This document shows, in pieces, positions 52,229-61,419 of a stretch of DNA of 64,000 bases. A program made the position numbers and the translations under genes. Source of the stretch: Paraburkholderia sp. (lineage in GTDB: Bacteria; Pseudomonadota; Gammaproteobacteria; Burkholderiales; Burkholderiaceae); NCBI RefSeq assembly GCF_028283785.1, contig NZ_JAPWKB010000015.1:62001-126000 (forward strand). Direction: 5' to 3'. How positions within the stretch are numbered: position 1 is the first letter of the stretch; each line of letters opens with the position of its first letter. Under the pieces are notes generated by a model. That model searched no databases and was not told the DNA's origin. It was given only the letters and a program-made list of their open reading frames with translations.

Positions 52229-53480
52229 TCAGATCACCTTCATTTCCTTCATGTGGAAAATCTGTTCGCGGCTATAGCCGAGATCCGCGAGCACTTCTTC
52301 CGAGTGTTCGCCCAACAGCGGCGAGCCCGTGATTTCCGGCGTCAGATCGGAGAACTTGATCGGGCTGCCGACCGTCAGGTACTTGCCGCGTGCCTTGTGA
52401 TCGACCTCCGTAATCGTGCCGCTTGCACGCAGCGACGGATCGGCGGCGAGTTCTTTCATCGACAGAACCGGCGAGCACGGAATATCGAACTTGCGCAGAA
52501 TATCGACCGCTTCGAACTTGGTCTTGTCGGCGAGCCATGCTTCGATCGTGCCGAAGATTTCGAAGATATGCGGTTGACGTGCTTCGGCGGTCTTGTACGC
52601 CGGATCCTCGATCCATTCCGGCTTGCCGAGTGCATGGCAGATCGGTTCCCACGCGTGGCCTTGCACCGTGAAGTAGATGTACGCGTTGGGGTCGGTCTCC
52701 CAGCCCTTGCACTTGAGCACCCAGCCCGGTTGTCCGCCGCCGCCCGCATTGCCGCCGCGCGGCACGACATCGCTGAAAGTGCCGTGCGGATACTGCGGAT
52801 ACTCTTCCAGATAACCGACGCGGTCGAGACGTTGCTGGTCGCGCAGTTTCACGCGGCACAGATTCAGCACGCTGTCCTGCATCGACACCGCGACCTTCTG
52901 GCCCTTGCCGGTTTTATCGCGGCCGATCAGCGCCGTCAGAATGCCGATCGCGAGGTGCATGCCGGTGTTGCTGTCGCCGAGTGCAGCGGACGCACACCGT
53001 CGGCGGACCGTCCCAGAAACCCGTCGTCGATGCGGCGCCGCCCGCGCATTGCGCGACGTTTTCATAGACTTTCAGGTCGTCGTAGTGGTGGCCGTCACTG
53101 AAGCCCTTGACCGACGCAACGATCATTTTCGGGTTCAGTTCGTTGATGTATTCCCACGAAAAACCCATCCGGTCGAGCGCGCCGGGGCCGAAGTTTTCGA
53201 CCAGCACATCCGATTCGCGGATCAGCTTTTCGAGCACTTCCTTACCTTCCTGCTTCTTCGTATCGAGCGTCAGCGAACGCTTGTTGCTGTTGAGCATCGT
53301 GAAGTACAACGCATCGACGCCGGGGATATCGCGCAGTTGGCTACGCGTCACGTCGCCCGAACCGGGACGTTCGACCTTGATCACATCCGCGCCGAACCAT
53401 GCGAGCAGTTGCGTACATGCCGGACCGGCCTGAACGTGCGTGAAGTCGATAATCTTGATGCCATCGAGGGGTTTGGTCAC
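52229..53480 (-). pseudogene. frc: Second formyl-CoA transferase frc, frameshifted
   Basis: A second class III CoA-transferase, about 60-70 percent like the intact copy by eye. It starts at GTG 53480 (GGAG 8 bases upstream), 36 bases after oxc. The frame changes at 52988-52994: after GPPTV there are seven bases (TGCGTCC) where six are expected before AALGDSNTG. The shift falls just before the catalytic Asp of the GDS motif, so the unshifted product would lack it and all of the C-terminal half. Both halves are well preserved, which points to a recent change or a base-calling error. Confidence 0.88.
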
Positions 53481-53516
53481 TTTGATCTCTCCTGTGGTCT
53501 GCAATAGGGTTCGCCG

Positions 53517-55259
53517 TTATTTCTTCATGGCCGCGCTTTGCGGATTGAGATTCGTCAGACGGCCGCTTTCGGTACCGGCGGCTTCGTCGATCACTGCATT
53601 GATCAAGGTGGGCTTGCCCGATGCGATCGCTTCGAGCAGCGCGGCCGTCAGCTCTTCCGGCGTGGTCGCGTGGAAGCCGACGCCGCCGAATGCTTCGATC
53701 ATCTTGTCGTAACGCGCGTTCTTTACGAACACGGTCGGCGCAACGTCCTTGCCGCCCGTCGGGTTCACGTCGGTGCCGCGATACACGCCGTTGTTGTTGA
53801 ACACGATCGTGCAGACCGGCAGGTCGTAACGGCAGATGGTTTCGAGTTCCATGCCGCTGAAACCGAATGCGCTGTCGCCTTCGATCGCGACGACGGGTTT
53901 GCCGCTCGTCACTGCCGCGCCGATCGCGAAGCCCATGCCGATGCCCATGATTCCCCACGTGCCCGAATCGAAACGCTTGCGCGGCTCGTACATGTCGATG
54001 ATGCTGCGCGCGTAATCCAGCGTGTTCGCGCCTTCGTTGACGACGTTGATATCCGGCCGCGTCTTCAGCACATCGCGGATCGCGCGCAACGCGCTGTGGA
54101 AATTCATCGGCGACGGATTCTTTTCGAGCGTCGCGGCCATCTTCGCGAGGTTCTTGCTCTTGCGCTCGGTGATCGCGCCCGTCCATTCGACGCTCGGCTT
54201 CGTGAAGCCTTCGTCGATCGCGGCGACCAGTGCGGTCACGCACGAGCCGATGTCACCGACCACCGGCGCGGCAATCGCGACGTTGCTATCGATCTCCGTC
54301 GGCGAAATATCGATCTGCACGAACTGCTTCGGTGCGCCCCACGTCTTGCCCTTGCCGTGCGACAGCAGCCAGTTCAGCCGCGCGCCGACCAGCACGACCA
54401 CATCGGCTTCGGCGAGCACGAACGAACGCGCCGCCGATGCGGACTGCGGATGCGTGTCCGGCAACAGGCCCTTGGCCATCGACATCGGCAGATACGGAAT
54501 GCCCGATTTCTCGACGAACGCGCGAATCTCCGCATCGGCCTGTGCGTAAGCGGCGCCCTTGCCGAGCAGGATCAGCGGACGCTTCGCACCCTTCAGCAGG
54601 TCGATCGCGCGCTTCACCGAAGCCGGCGACGGCAACTGACGCGGTGCGGCATCCACGACCTTGATCAGCGACTGCTGCGCCATCACCGCGTCGATGGTTT
54701 GCGCCAGCAGCTTGGCCGGCAGATCCAGATACACGCCGCCCGGACGGCCCGACACGGCAGCCCGGATAGCGCGCGCCACGCCGACGCCGATGTCCTCGGC
54801 ATGCAGCACGCGATACGCAGCCTTCGCATACGGCTTGGCCGCGTTCAGCTGATCCATTTCTTCGTAATCGCCTTGCTGCAAATCGACGATCTCGCGTTCG
54901 CTCGATCCGCTGATCAGGATCATCGGAAAGCAGTTCGTGGTTGCATTGGCGAGCGCGGTCAGTCCGTTCAGGAAGCCCGGCGCAGACACCGTCAGGCAGA
55001 TGCCCGGTTTCTGCGTCATATAACCGGCGATGGCCGCCGCGTTGCCCGCGTGCTGCTCGTGCCGAAAGCCGATGAAGCGCATACCTTCGGCTTGCGCGAG
55101 GCGCGCGAGATCCGTGATGGGAATCCCGACAAGCCCGAAAATCGTATCGATATCGTTGAGCTTCAGCGCATCGATGACGAGGTGAAATCCGTCGGTCGTA
55201 CGCTGCGTCTCTTCTGCAGGGGCGGTCTGCTGTTCGATGATCCCAACTACTTCTGCCAT
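53517..55259 (-). CDS. oxc: Oxalyl-CoA decarboxylase Oxc
   Basis: A 580-residue thiamine-diphosphate enzyme that decarboxylates oxalyl-CoA to formyl-CoA. The N-terminal domain has DTIFGLVGIPITDLARL and the catalytic Glu68 in FRHEQHAGNAAAIAGYM; the C-terminal cofactor domain has GDSAFGFSGMELETI and NNNGVYRG (Mg-ThDP motif). IPITD and HEQHAGNAA are diagnostic for Oxc against other ThDP enzymes. ATG 55259 follows GGAGGAG by 5 bases. It is the first gene of the oxc-frc unit and has a candidate operator 32 bases upstream. Confidence 0.96.
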   Translation of the reverse strand: MAEVVGIIEQQTAPAEETQRTTDGFHLVIDALKLNDIDTIFGLVGIPITDLARLAQAEGMRFIGFRHEQHAGNAAAIAGYMTQKPGICLTVSAPGFLNGLTALANATTNCFPMILISGSSEREIVDLQQGDYEEMDQLNAAKPYAKAAYRVLHAEDIGVGVARAIRAAVSGRPGGVYLDLPAKLLAQTIDAVMAQQSLIKVVDAAPRQLPSPASVKRAIDLLKGAKRPLILLGKGAAYAQADAEIRAFVEKSGIPYLPMSMAKGLLPDTHPQSASAARSFVLAEADVVVLVGARLNWLLSHGKGKTWGAPKQFVQIDISPTEIDSNVAIAAPVVGDIGSCVTALVAAIDEGFTKPSVEWTGAITERKSKNLAKMAATLEKNPSPMNFHSALRAIRDVLKTRPDINVVNEGANTLDYARSIIDMYEPRKRFDSGTWGIMGIGMGFAIGAAVTSGKPVVAIEGDSAFGFSGMELETICRYDLPVCTIVFNNNGVYRGTDVNPTGGKDVAPTVFVKNARYDKMIEAFGGVGFHATTPEELTAALLEAIASGKPTLINAVIDEAAGTESGRLTNLNPQSAAMKK

Positions 55260-55621
55260 GACGTCTCCTCCGTGGCGGGTGTTTGTTGTCTCGTGATATA
55301 CAATATTCCACACACAATATTAGTCAAGAGACCTTCGATTCGATTTCTTTGGGCTGCTGCGATGCGATTTCACGCAAACGCCCATGGGTCGGGCCTGACG
55401 ACGACGTGCCTCTTGCGATGCACCAAAGCGTGCTTAGGGATAGTCCTAAGCGAGCCGGCCGCCCGAAACGCGATCCGGCGTTCGCGCGATGCGACGTATA
55501 CGAGGGCGCGACTTACTCGCGCGCAGAACGCACGAAAGCCGCGACGTCGGATGAAGTCGCGGCGCATGTCGTGCATGTGATGGTCGAAGCGGCGGGGGTG
55601 CGTTGAACGGCTGGCGTGCGG
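55260..55621. other. Intergenic region upstream of oxc
   Basis: About 360 bases between the gntR stop and oxc start. It has the oxc promoter and candidate operator at 55291-55307. A plus-strand frame of about 107 codons (to 55606) has Burkholderia-like codon use in its last 60 codons but no ribosome-binding site and no recognisable domain; I leave it unassigned, perhaps a gene remnant. Confidence 0.45.
55291..55307 (+). promoter_or_regulatory. Candidate GntR operator upstream of oxc
   Basis: TCGTGATATACAATATT lies 32 bases before the oxc start codon, within the expected promoter region. It matches the GTGATATAY..TAT pattern seen upstream of frc and of the regulator gene. Confidence 0.7.
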
Positions 55622-56341
55622 CTAGTCGAGGAAGTCGCAATGCGCCTCGACGTATTGCGCGAGTTCGACCGAATGCTGACGCACCAGGATCTCGACACGT
55701 TCGGTGTCGCGACTTTCCAGTGCTTCGATGATGCGCATATGGTCGACGATCGAGCGTGATGCGCGGTCGCTTTCGGCGATCGTCATTCGACGGATCGCGC
55801 GCACGTGCATGAAGATGTTCTTGAGCGTATCGACGATGATCTGCGACTTCGATAACTCCACCAGTGCCTGATGGAAGGCGATATTCGCGTCCGAGTACTC
55901 TTCGATATGTTCGTTGGGTGTGGCGTCGCCGAAGTGATCGAACATCCTTCGCAACGCGGCGATGTCCTCGTTCGATGCACGCATCGTCGCGAGTCGTGCG
56001 GCCGTACTTTCGAGCGCGGCCCACATGTAGATCATCTCGACGATTTCTTTCTTGGTCTTGCGCAGGATGTACACGCCGCGTCGCGGCACCGAGCGCAAAA
56101 AGCCTTCCTGTTCGAGCAAGGTCATCGCCTCGCGAACCGGCGTGCGACTCACGCCGAGCGCCTCGGTCAACTCCTTCTCGTCGAGGCGCACTTCCTCGCG
56201 CGAACGGTAAATGTCAGTGGCGGCAATTGCCTGCTTCAGCTTCGCATACGCCTGATCCCGCAACGACGCCGACGCGCTGATCGGCGCCAGCGTCAATGTC
56301 AGCGCGACCGGATGCGCATCCTCTCGAGCGTCTGTGGACAT
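55622..56341 (-). CDS. GntR-family (FCD) regulator of oxalate genes
   Basis: A 239-residue FCD-subfamily GntR regulator. The winged helix (REEVRLDEKELTEALGVSRTPVREAMTLLEQEGFL) is followed by a helical FCD domain with metal-ligand-type residues (Asp/His in ANIAFHQALV and DHMRIIEAL). ATG 56341 has GGAG 9 bases upstream; ATG 56359 is alternative. It lies directly upstream of oxc on the same strand and a candidate operator lies in its own promoter, so it probably controls the oxalate genes and itself, sensing oxalate or a CoA-linked product. Confidence 0.93.
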   Translation of the reverse strand: MSTDAREDAHPVALTLTLAPISASASLRDQAYAKLKQAIAATDIYRSREEVRLDEKELTEALGVSRTPVREAMTLLEQEGFLRSVPRRGVYILRKTKKEIVEMIYMWAALESTAARLATMRASNEDIAALRRMFDHFGDATPNEHIEEYSDANIAFHQALVELSKSQIIVDTLKNIFMHVRAIRRMTIAESDRASRSIVDHMRIIEALESRDTERVEILVRQHSVELAQYVEAHCDFLD

Positions 56342-56400
56342 GAAATGTGTCTCCGTCATTGTTGTCGTACATGAGCGTCTGTTCGCTGTGTTTTATTTTC

Positions 56401-56418
56401 AATACTGTATATCACATA
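56401..56418 (-). promoter_or_regulatory. Candidate GntR operator upstream of the regulator gene
   Basis: On the minus strand this reads TATGTGATATACAGTATT, 60 bases before the GntR start codon. It is the closest relative of the frc and oxc sites and suggests autoregulation. Confidence 0.7.
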
Positions 56419-56600
56419 CCTATTGACGTCTAAGCGACTTTTCCGCGACGATGCGTCAAGGCGCACGAGCGAACCCGACGGAGTCGGTGTGCCTGAAAAT
56501 GCATAAGCAATAGCGAATGATTTTGCGAAAAATATTTAACTGTTAGTTATCGTCGCGGGCTTCTACTCTGCTTCTTACGCAACCGACAACGGAGACAGCC

Positions 56601-56981
56601 ATGAACGCCCTCGATGCACACCAAACGGAAGATCACCGCGCCGTTCAGGCGCAGCTTTGCGCGTACAACACGGCGTTCGCCGAGTTGGGACTGCGGTTTC
56701 GATGGGACACACATACGTTGCTGTCGCTCGCGACGATCGACGGCGAGCACGCGCGGATCGTGGCGTACATCGAGACGCATCATCCGCATCTGTTGAACGC
56801 ATACAGCGCCGAATTTCTCGGCGACGCGATTCTCGCGAAGAAGAGCGCGCGCGTGCCGGAGATGGTGCCGACCCGCAACCAGGCCGGCGCCGGAGCGCGT
56901 GAACCGGCGGCGTCGCGCGGCTTTTCGCTCGGTGGTTATTGGGGCGACGAGGGCGGCGTGCCGGGGCTGGCCGGCGCTTGA
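56601..56981 (+). CDS. Conserved-type hypothetical protein, 126 aa
   Basis: A 126-residue protein with the N-terminal helix-rich segment AVQAQLCAYNTAFAELGLRFRWD and TIDGEHARIVAYIETHHPHLLNAY, followed by a Gly/Ala/Arg-rich tail. GGAGAC lies upstream of the ATG. It is divergent from the GntR gene and followed by a strong terminator at 57118-57160, so it is a single-gene unit. I do not recognise the family. Confidence 0.7.
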   Translation: MNALDAHQTEDHRAVQAQLCAYNTAFAELGLRFRWDTHTLLSLATIDGEHARIVAYIETHHPHLLNAYSAEFLGDAILAKKSARVPEMVPTRNQAGAGAREPAASRGFSLGGYWGDEGGVPGLAGA

Positions 56982-57294
56982 ATCACGGTTGCTTCACGCT
57001 TGGTTCACCCTTGGTTCACGCTCGAACCATCTCACCTGATCCTGCCGTGACTCACCCGCGCGCCGCGCGCGGGCGTCGCCGTCGCGACTAAACGCCGCGC
57101 AATCCCGACCTGCATCCGGGCGTCGACACGGGCCACCCGCCCGTCTCGACGCCCTTTTCTATTGGACCGTTGCGTCGCATCACCGTCCTGCCGCACTTCT
57201 CGCTAAACTACGCGCTTGTTTTCGTCCGGTCGCCGCGATGGCCGCTCCTTGCCGTCGCATTCGCACCGTCGACCCTCAACGTCAGGATTCAGCA
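56982..57294. other. Intergenic region with repeats and terminator
   Basis: About 310 bases. It begins with two close copies of CTTGGTTCAC and contains the strong terminator at 57118-57160. The rest probably holds the promoter of the next gene. No gene seen. Confidence 0.55.
57118..57160 (+). terminator. Rho-independent terminator after the 126-aa gene
   Basis: A two-part stem, GGGCGTCGA with TCGACGCCC and ACGGGC with GCCCGT separated by one mismatch, is followed by TTTTCT. It lies about 140 bases after the stop codon of the 126-residue gene. Confidence 0.85.
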
Positions 57295-57627
57295 ATGAAG
57301 CAACTCGCAGTAGCCGCGGCGCTCGCCGTGATCCTCGCGCAACCGGCCGCGCCGGCGTTCGCGCAGACCATCAGCAACCAGTGCTTCGCGATGGGCGATA
57401 TGGCCGGTCAGGTCGTCTCCTGGCGCAAACACAAGAAGACCAAGGCGCAAGCGCAAGCGCAGGCCGCCAAGTACTACGGCGACGACGCCGACCGTCAGGC
57501 CATGGGCGAGATCATCGAGAAGATCTACAGCCCGGACGGCGCGCATATGACGCCGGATCAGGCCAGCATGTTCTTTACCGACGAGTGCGCGCGTCGTCAG
57601 CCGAAACCGGCGGCCAACGGTCAATAA
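57295..57627 (+). CDS. Small secreted protein, 110 aa
   Basis: A 110-residue protein with a clear Sec signal peptide (MKQLAVAAALAVILAQPAAPAFA, cleavage before QT). The mature part of about 87 residues has two Cys that could form a disulfide (near residues 31 and 101 of the precursor), a Lys/Gln/Ala-rich helix (KTKAQAQAQAAKYYG) and acidic segments. Probably periplasmic. Function unknown. It ends at the bidirectional terminator shared with the antiporter gene. Confidence 0.75.
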   Translation: MKQLAVAAALAVILAQPAAPAFAQTISNQCFAMGDMAGQVVSWRKHKKTKAQAQAQAAKYYGDDADRQAMGEIIEKIYSPDGAHMTPDQASMFFTDECARRQPKPAANGQ

Positions 57628-57674
57628 CCGGCAACCGCGCAACGGGTAACGGCATGTGGCGCGCAGCCACGTCA

Positions 57675-57710
57675 ACGTAAAACGGCGGCCCGAGGGCCGC
57701 CGTTTTACGT
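57675..57710. terminator. Bidirectional terminator (16-base perfect inverted repeat)
   Basis: ACGTAAAACGGCGGCC pairs perfectly with its reverse complement around the loop CGAG. The A-run on one arm and T-run on the other make it usable from both directions. It separates the small secreted protein gene from the convergent antiporter gene. Confidence 0.92.
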
Positions 57711-57779
57711 TCAGATTCAGGTTCAGGTTCATGCACACGCCGCCGACCGGCGGCGCGGTTCGAGGTCGAGCGGGACGCG

Positions 57780-59123
57780 TTACTCCGCCGTGCCTTCCGA
57801 CAACGGCCGCAATGCCGACGCACTGCTGGTCGCGAGCGTGCCGGTTGCGCTGCCAGTTTCGTTGCTGGCCGCGATCCAGCGTGCCCGCATCGGTGCCAGC
57901 ACGAACTTCGCCGACACACCCGCCGTGATCGTCACGACCGCCGCGACGATAAACACCAGGTTCCAGCCGCCGCTCGCCGACAACACCGATGCGATCGGCA
58001 CCAGCAACGCGGCCGTTCCCTTCGCCGTGTACAACGTGCCGGCGTTGGCCGCCGCATATTTGCTGCCGAAGGTGTCCGCGCAGATCGCCGGGAAGATCGA
58101 GAAAATCTCGCCCCAGAACAGGAAGATCAGCGCCGCGAAGGTCATGAACGCGTACGGGTTCGTGCCGTATTCCATCAGCCCGAGCAAGGCCAGGCCTTCA
58201 CCGATAAAGATCACGAACATCGTGTTTTCACGGCCGAGCTTGTCGGAGATAAAGCCGCACAGCGGACGCGTGAAGCCGTTGCAGATGTTGTCGATCGACA
58301 GCGTCATCGTCAGCAGCGGCAAGGTCATGCCGAGGAACGACATCGGCAGACGGGCGAGGCCCCAGTCTTTCGCGATCGGGCCGATTTGCGCGGTCGCCAT
58401 CAGGCCGCCCGCCGCCACCGCAACGAACGACAGGTAGATCACCCAGAATACCGGCGCCTTGATCATCTGACCGGGCGTGTAATCCACTTTCGACACCGCG
58501 AACTTTTTCTTCGCGCCCATGCCGGGACGCGGCGCGGGTTTGTACAGCAGCAACGCCAGCACGAAGATGCTGACGCCTTGCAGGATGCCGAAGAACTGGA
58601 ACGTATGTTCGTAGCCAGTACGCGTAATCATGTTTGCGATTGGAATCACCGTGACGGCCGCGCCCGCACCGAAGCCGGCCGCTGTCAGACCGGCCGCGAG
58701 ACCGCGACGGTCCGGAAACCATTTCAGCGCATTGCCGACGCAGGTGCCGTACACGCCGCCCGCACCGATCCCGGCAATCACCGAGGCCGCGTACAGTTCG
58801 GTCAAAGTCGTTGCGTGCGAGAACATCACCCACGCGAGACCCGCGCAAACGGCACCGACCGCCACCACCGGACGCGGACCGAAACGGTCCACCAGCCAAC
58901 CTTCGATCGGCACGAGCCAGGTTTCAGTCAGGATGAAAATGGAGAATGCCAGTTGGATCGATGCTTCGCCCCAATGATGCCTGGCATTCATCGGCGTGAC
59001 GAACAGCGTCCACGCGTACTGGAGATTCGCGACCAGCGCCATACACAACATGCCGAGCACGAGTTGACACCAGCGGTTCGCCAGAAAGGCGCCCACCGGC
59101 GATTGCCTTGTCGATACGTTCAT
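57780..59123 (-). CDS. OxlT-like oxalate/formate antiporter (MFS)
   Basis: A 447-residue MFS transporter with twelve predicted membrane helices. The essential OxlT features are visible: a Lys in helix 11 (NAGTLYTAKGTAALL, equivalent to OxlT Lys355) and Arg in helix 8 (NGFTRPLCGFISD). VDRFGPRP is the MFS loop 2-3 motif. It would exchange oxalate for formate and match the neighbouring oxc and frc. It lies 1.4 kb from the GntR gene, is transcribed on the same strand and has no visible copy of the shared operator in its upstream region. Confidence 0.93.
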   Translation of the reverse strand: MNVSTRQSPVGAFLANRWCQLVLGMLCMALVANLQYAWTLFVTPMNARHHWGEASIQLAFSIFILTETWLVPIEGWLVDRFGPRPVVAVGAVCAGLAWVMFSHATTLTELYAASVIAGIGAGGVYGTCVGNALKWFPDRRGLAAGLTAAGFGAGAAVTVIPIANMITRTGYEHTFQFFGILQGVSIFVLALLLYKPAPRPGMGAKKKFAVSKVDYTPGQMIKAPVFWVIYLSFVAVAAGGLMATAQIGPIAKDWGLARLPMSFLGMTLPLLTMTLSIDNICNGFTRPLCGFISDKLGRENTMFVIFIGEGLALLGLMEYGTNPYAFMTFAALIFLFWGEIFSIFPAICADTFGSKYAAANAGTLYTAKGTAALLVPIASVLSASGGWNLVFIVAAVVTITAGVSAKFVLAPMRARWIAASNETGSATGTLATSSASALRPLSEGTAE

Positions 59124-59480
59124 GAGCTACGTCTCCGTTATTTAATAATGTGTCGGGCGGCCTGAGCGTCAATCCACTCTAAACTCAAAGTGCTTTTGCG
59201 CGGCTACGACGCGTAAACCCGGGGGCCACGCGTTCGCCTCTTTCTACGGAACCATCGTAAGGTCATCGCGACGCGACGAATAATTAAACTTCGTAAGCGC
59301 GTGCATTCAGCATCGTTTATGGATCGACGGGATTTGCGCGCGCGATGCGTCGCGCATCGCGGCAAGCGCCTGCTAGTAAGGAAAGGAAACGCGGGTTCAC
59401 GAAACGCGACCCGAACGGATCGCGTCGACGGCTCAAGTCGCTACGGGTAAACGTCGTTAATGCAAGTGCCTGAAATGCAC
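59124..59480. other. Intergenic region upstream of antiporter gene
   Basis: About 360 bases. It must contain the antiporter promoter. I looked for the GTGATATA operator found near frc, oxc and gntR and did not see it here. No gene recognised. Confidence 0.55.
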
Positions 59481-59762
59481 TTACGCTGCCGCGCGACGAC
59501 GCTCGGTGTTCGACGCTGCGCGTTCGAGATTGCCCAGCAGCCTGGTCACGCGATTGCGTTGCGACGCGACCAGATCGTGCGTACCGGCGAGTTCGCGCAC
59601 ACGCTTTTCCCAGTATGTGCGATCGAGCCGGCTAAGATCGCCTTCCATATTCGCGCGCAGCACGTATTGCAGCATGTTTTCAAGGTGATCGAGCTGGCGG
59701 TCAACCAGACTCGACGGCAACAGCCCCCCGGCTTTGGTGGTCGTTTGCTTATTGGTATTCAT
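59481..59762 (-). CDS. Small hypothetical protein, 93 aa
   Basis: A 93-residue, basic, helix-rich protein starting at ATG 59762 (AGGAT 5-6 bases upstream). It has LPSSLVDRQLDHLENMLQYVLRANMEGDLSRLDRTYWEKRV and a C-terminal RLLGNLERAASNTERRR. No signal or membrane segment. The longer open frame lacks a ribosome-binding site. Unknown; perhaps a small regulatory or coiled-coil protein. Confidence 0.65.
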   Translation of the reverse strand: MNTNKQTTTKAGGLLPSSLVDRQLDHLENMLQYVLRANMEGDLSRLDRTYWEKRVRELAGTHDLVASQRNRVTRLLGNLERAASNTERRRAAA

Positions 59763-59986
59763 GTGATCCTGATTCCGCACGTCGTGCGTTTTGACGCTCG
59801 CTTCGATGCAAGCTTTGATGCGAGCCTCGGCCCTCGCCTGGAAGCCGCTCAAAGTCGGCCTTCTCTGCAAAGAACGATAACCTGGAAATTTTGGTAGGCT
59901 TGACCGTCCATCTCAGTTTCGGCCACACCGACGCCCATCGCTGCACATTTCGCTGAAAGCAAACGGCACGCTCGACAGCCGCACCG

Positions 59987-61063
59987 ATGACTGCGTCGCC
60001 CGATCCTTCGATCCTCCGCCTCCCCGCTTCTCCGCCAATGACCGAGCCGCCGACCCGGCATCCGCCACCGCCCATCGACGCGACCCGCTTCAGCACTGCC
60101 CGCCTGCCAGCGCGTGAGCAGGCGCTTGCGTGGCGGGAGCGGGTCGGTCACGTGATCGACATGCCGCCGTCGAACGCGCTGCTGGAGAACGGCTTTGCCG
60201 GGCGGATCGACCGGTATTCGGTCGACGGCCTGACCTTCACCGACGCCCAGACCGATGCGCACGTGCTGGAGCGTTCAGTGGCGCGGGTCTCGACCGACGC
60301 GCGCCGCGACTTCGCGTTTCATCTCTATCTGGAAGGCACGCTCGGCGCCGTCACCGGCATGCAGCGCAAACGCAGCGAAGCCGATGCGACGGAGCGCGGC
60401 ATCATCGCGATCGATCTCGGGCAACCGTTCCGGATCGAGCGGACGATGTGCCGCGTACTGACGATCTTCGTCCCGCGCGCGATCGTCGATCACGCGATAC
60501 CGGACGGTGGAGAATCGATTCATGGCCGGATCCTGCCGCATCGCACGGCGCACACCGCGCTGATCTTCGACCATATTGCGGCGATCGCCCGCGAGATTCC
60601 GACGCTCGACGCGCATCGCGGCGCGGACATGCTGGTGGTTGCGCAACAGTTGCTGATCGACGCGTTTCGCGCGGAGTCGCGATTGCGCGGCAAGGGCCGC
60701 GCGGCGGTGCAAGCCGCGGTGATGGGACGGGTCCGCCGGTATATCGACGCGAATCTGCATCAAGCCAATCTGACGCCCGCGAGTGTCGTCGATGCGTTGC
60801 AGTTGAAACGCGCAACCATCTACCGATGGTTCGAGCACGAAGGCGGCCTCGGTGCGTATATCCGCCACCGTCGTCTGCGCGAAGCGGCCGACGAACTGGT
60901 GCGTTTCCCGCACCTTCAGGTCACTGAAATCGCTTACGGGCTCGGTTTTAGCAGCGCATCGGACTTCACGCGCGCGTTTCGCCGCGCGTTCGACATGAGT
61001 CCGCTCGATCTGAGAATACGCGCGCTGGCGTTGCAAAACGGCCAGCAAAACAGTCTGGCGTGA
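59987..61063 (+). CDS. AraC-family regulator (AraC-binding-like domain)
   Basis: A 358-residue regulator. The N-terminal half (about 40-210) has the AraC-binding-like domain of the FeaR/PchR group (RRDFAFHLYLEGTLGAV, GIIAIDLGQPFRIERTM), and the C-terminal 100 residues have two helix-turn-helix units (ATIYRWFEHEGGLGAYIRHRRLREAADEL and VTEIAYGLGFSSASDFTRAFRRAF). The N-terminal 35 residues are a Pro-rich tail. Its target is unknown; no catabolic operon is adjacent. Confidence 0.92.
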   Translation: MTASPDPSILRLPASPPMTEPPTRHPPPPIDATRFSTARLPAREQALAWRERVGHVIDMPPSNALLENGFAGRIDRYSVDGLTFTDAQTDAHVLERSVARVSTDARRDFAFHLYLEGTLGAVTGMQRKRSEADATERGIIAIDLGQPFRIERTMCRVLTIFVPRAIVDHAIPDGGESIHGRILPHRTAHTALIFDHIAAIAREIPTLDAHRGADMLVVAQQLLIDAFRAESRLRGKGRAAVQAAVMGRVRRYIDANLHQANLTPASVVDALQLKRATIYRWFEHEGGLGAYIRHRRLREAADELVRFPHLQVTEIAYGLGFSSASDFTRAFRRAFDMSPLDLRIRALALQNGQQNSLA

Positions 61064-61101
61064 CGGCGGCATGCAGCCGCCGCCTCAACGTACACACGCC
61101 G

Positions 61102-61347
61102 TCAGCCGCTCGCGCCGACGCCGAATTCGCCGGCGTCGCCCGGCGTATCGTGGGGATCGGCGTCCATCGCCCGAACCAGATCGCGCAGAAACTCACGCGT
61201 GATGCGGTCGAACGCGGGCGTTCCCGGCTCGCAGTCTTGCGGATTGAGTTTGCCCTGCGCGCGCCGGATCGTGGACACAGTGGCTTCGAGCGCGCGGGCC
61301 TGGTCCCAGATCGGATGTTCGGGTGGCTGGGTGTAATCGTCTTCCAT
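61102..61347 (-). CDS. Small conserved-type protein, 81 aa (paralogue of 2.0 kb gene)
   Basis: An acidic 81-residue protein with QGKLNPQDCEPGTPAF in its centre, nearly the same as the 72-residue protein at 2023-2241. I use ATG 61347; ATG 61386 is a longer option with no better ribosome-binding site. No membrane segment. Function unknown. Confidence 0.6.
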   Translation of the reverse strand: MEDDYTQPPEHPIWDQARALEATVSTIRRAQGKLNPQDCEPGTPAFDRITREFLRDLVRAMDADPHDTPGDAGEFGVGASG

Positions 61348-61419
61348 GCCGGATTGACGGCACTCAGGCCGGGAAGCTTGAGCCATTTCTTCGACTAAAC
61401 CCTCTATTTCCGGCGCCCG

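Noticed and set aside
53538..55580. A 680-codon plus-strand open frame opposite oxc
   Set aside because: The reverse strand encodes a textbook oxalyl-CoA decarboxylase. The plus-strand frame has no recognisable motif.
55283..55606. A possible 107-residue gene between gntR and oxc
   Set aside because: No ribosome-binding site or recognisable domain. It overlaps the oxc promoter and candidate operator. Mentioned only as a possible remnant.
61064..61082. A CGGCGGC/GCCGCCG hairpin after the AraC gene as a terminator
   Set aside because: Its stem is only seven bases and no T-run follows, so I did not list it as a feature.
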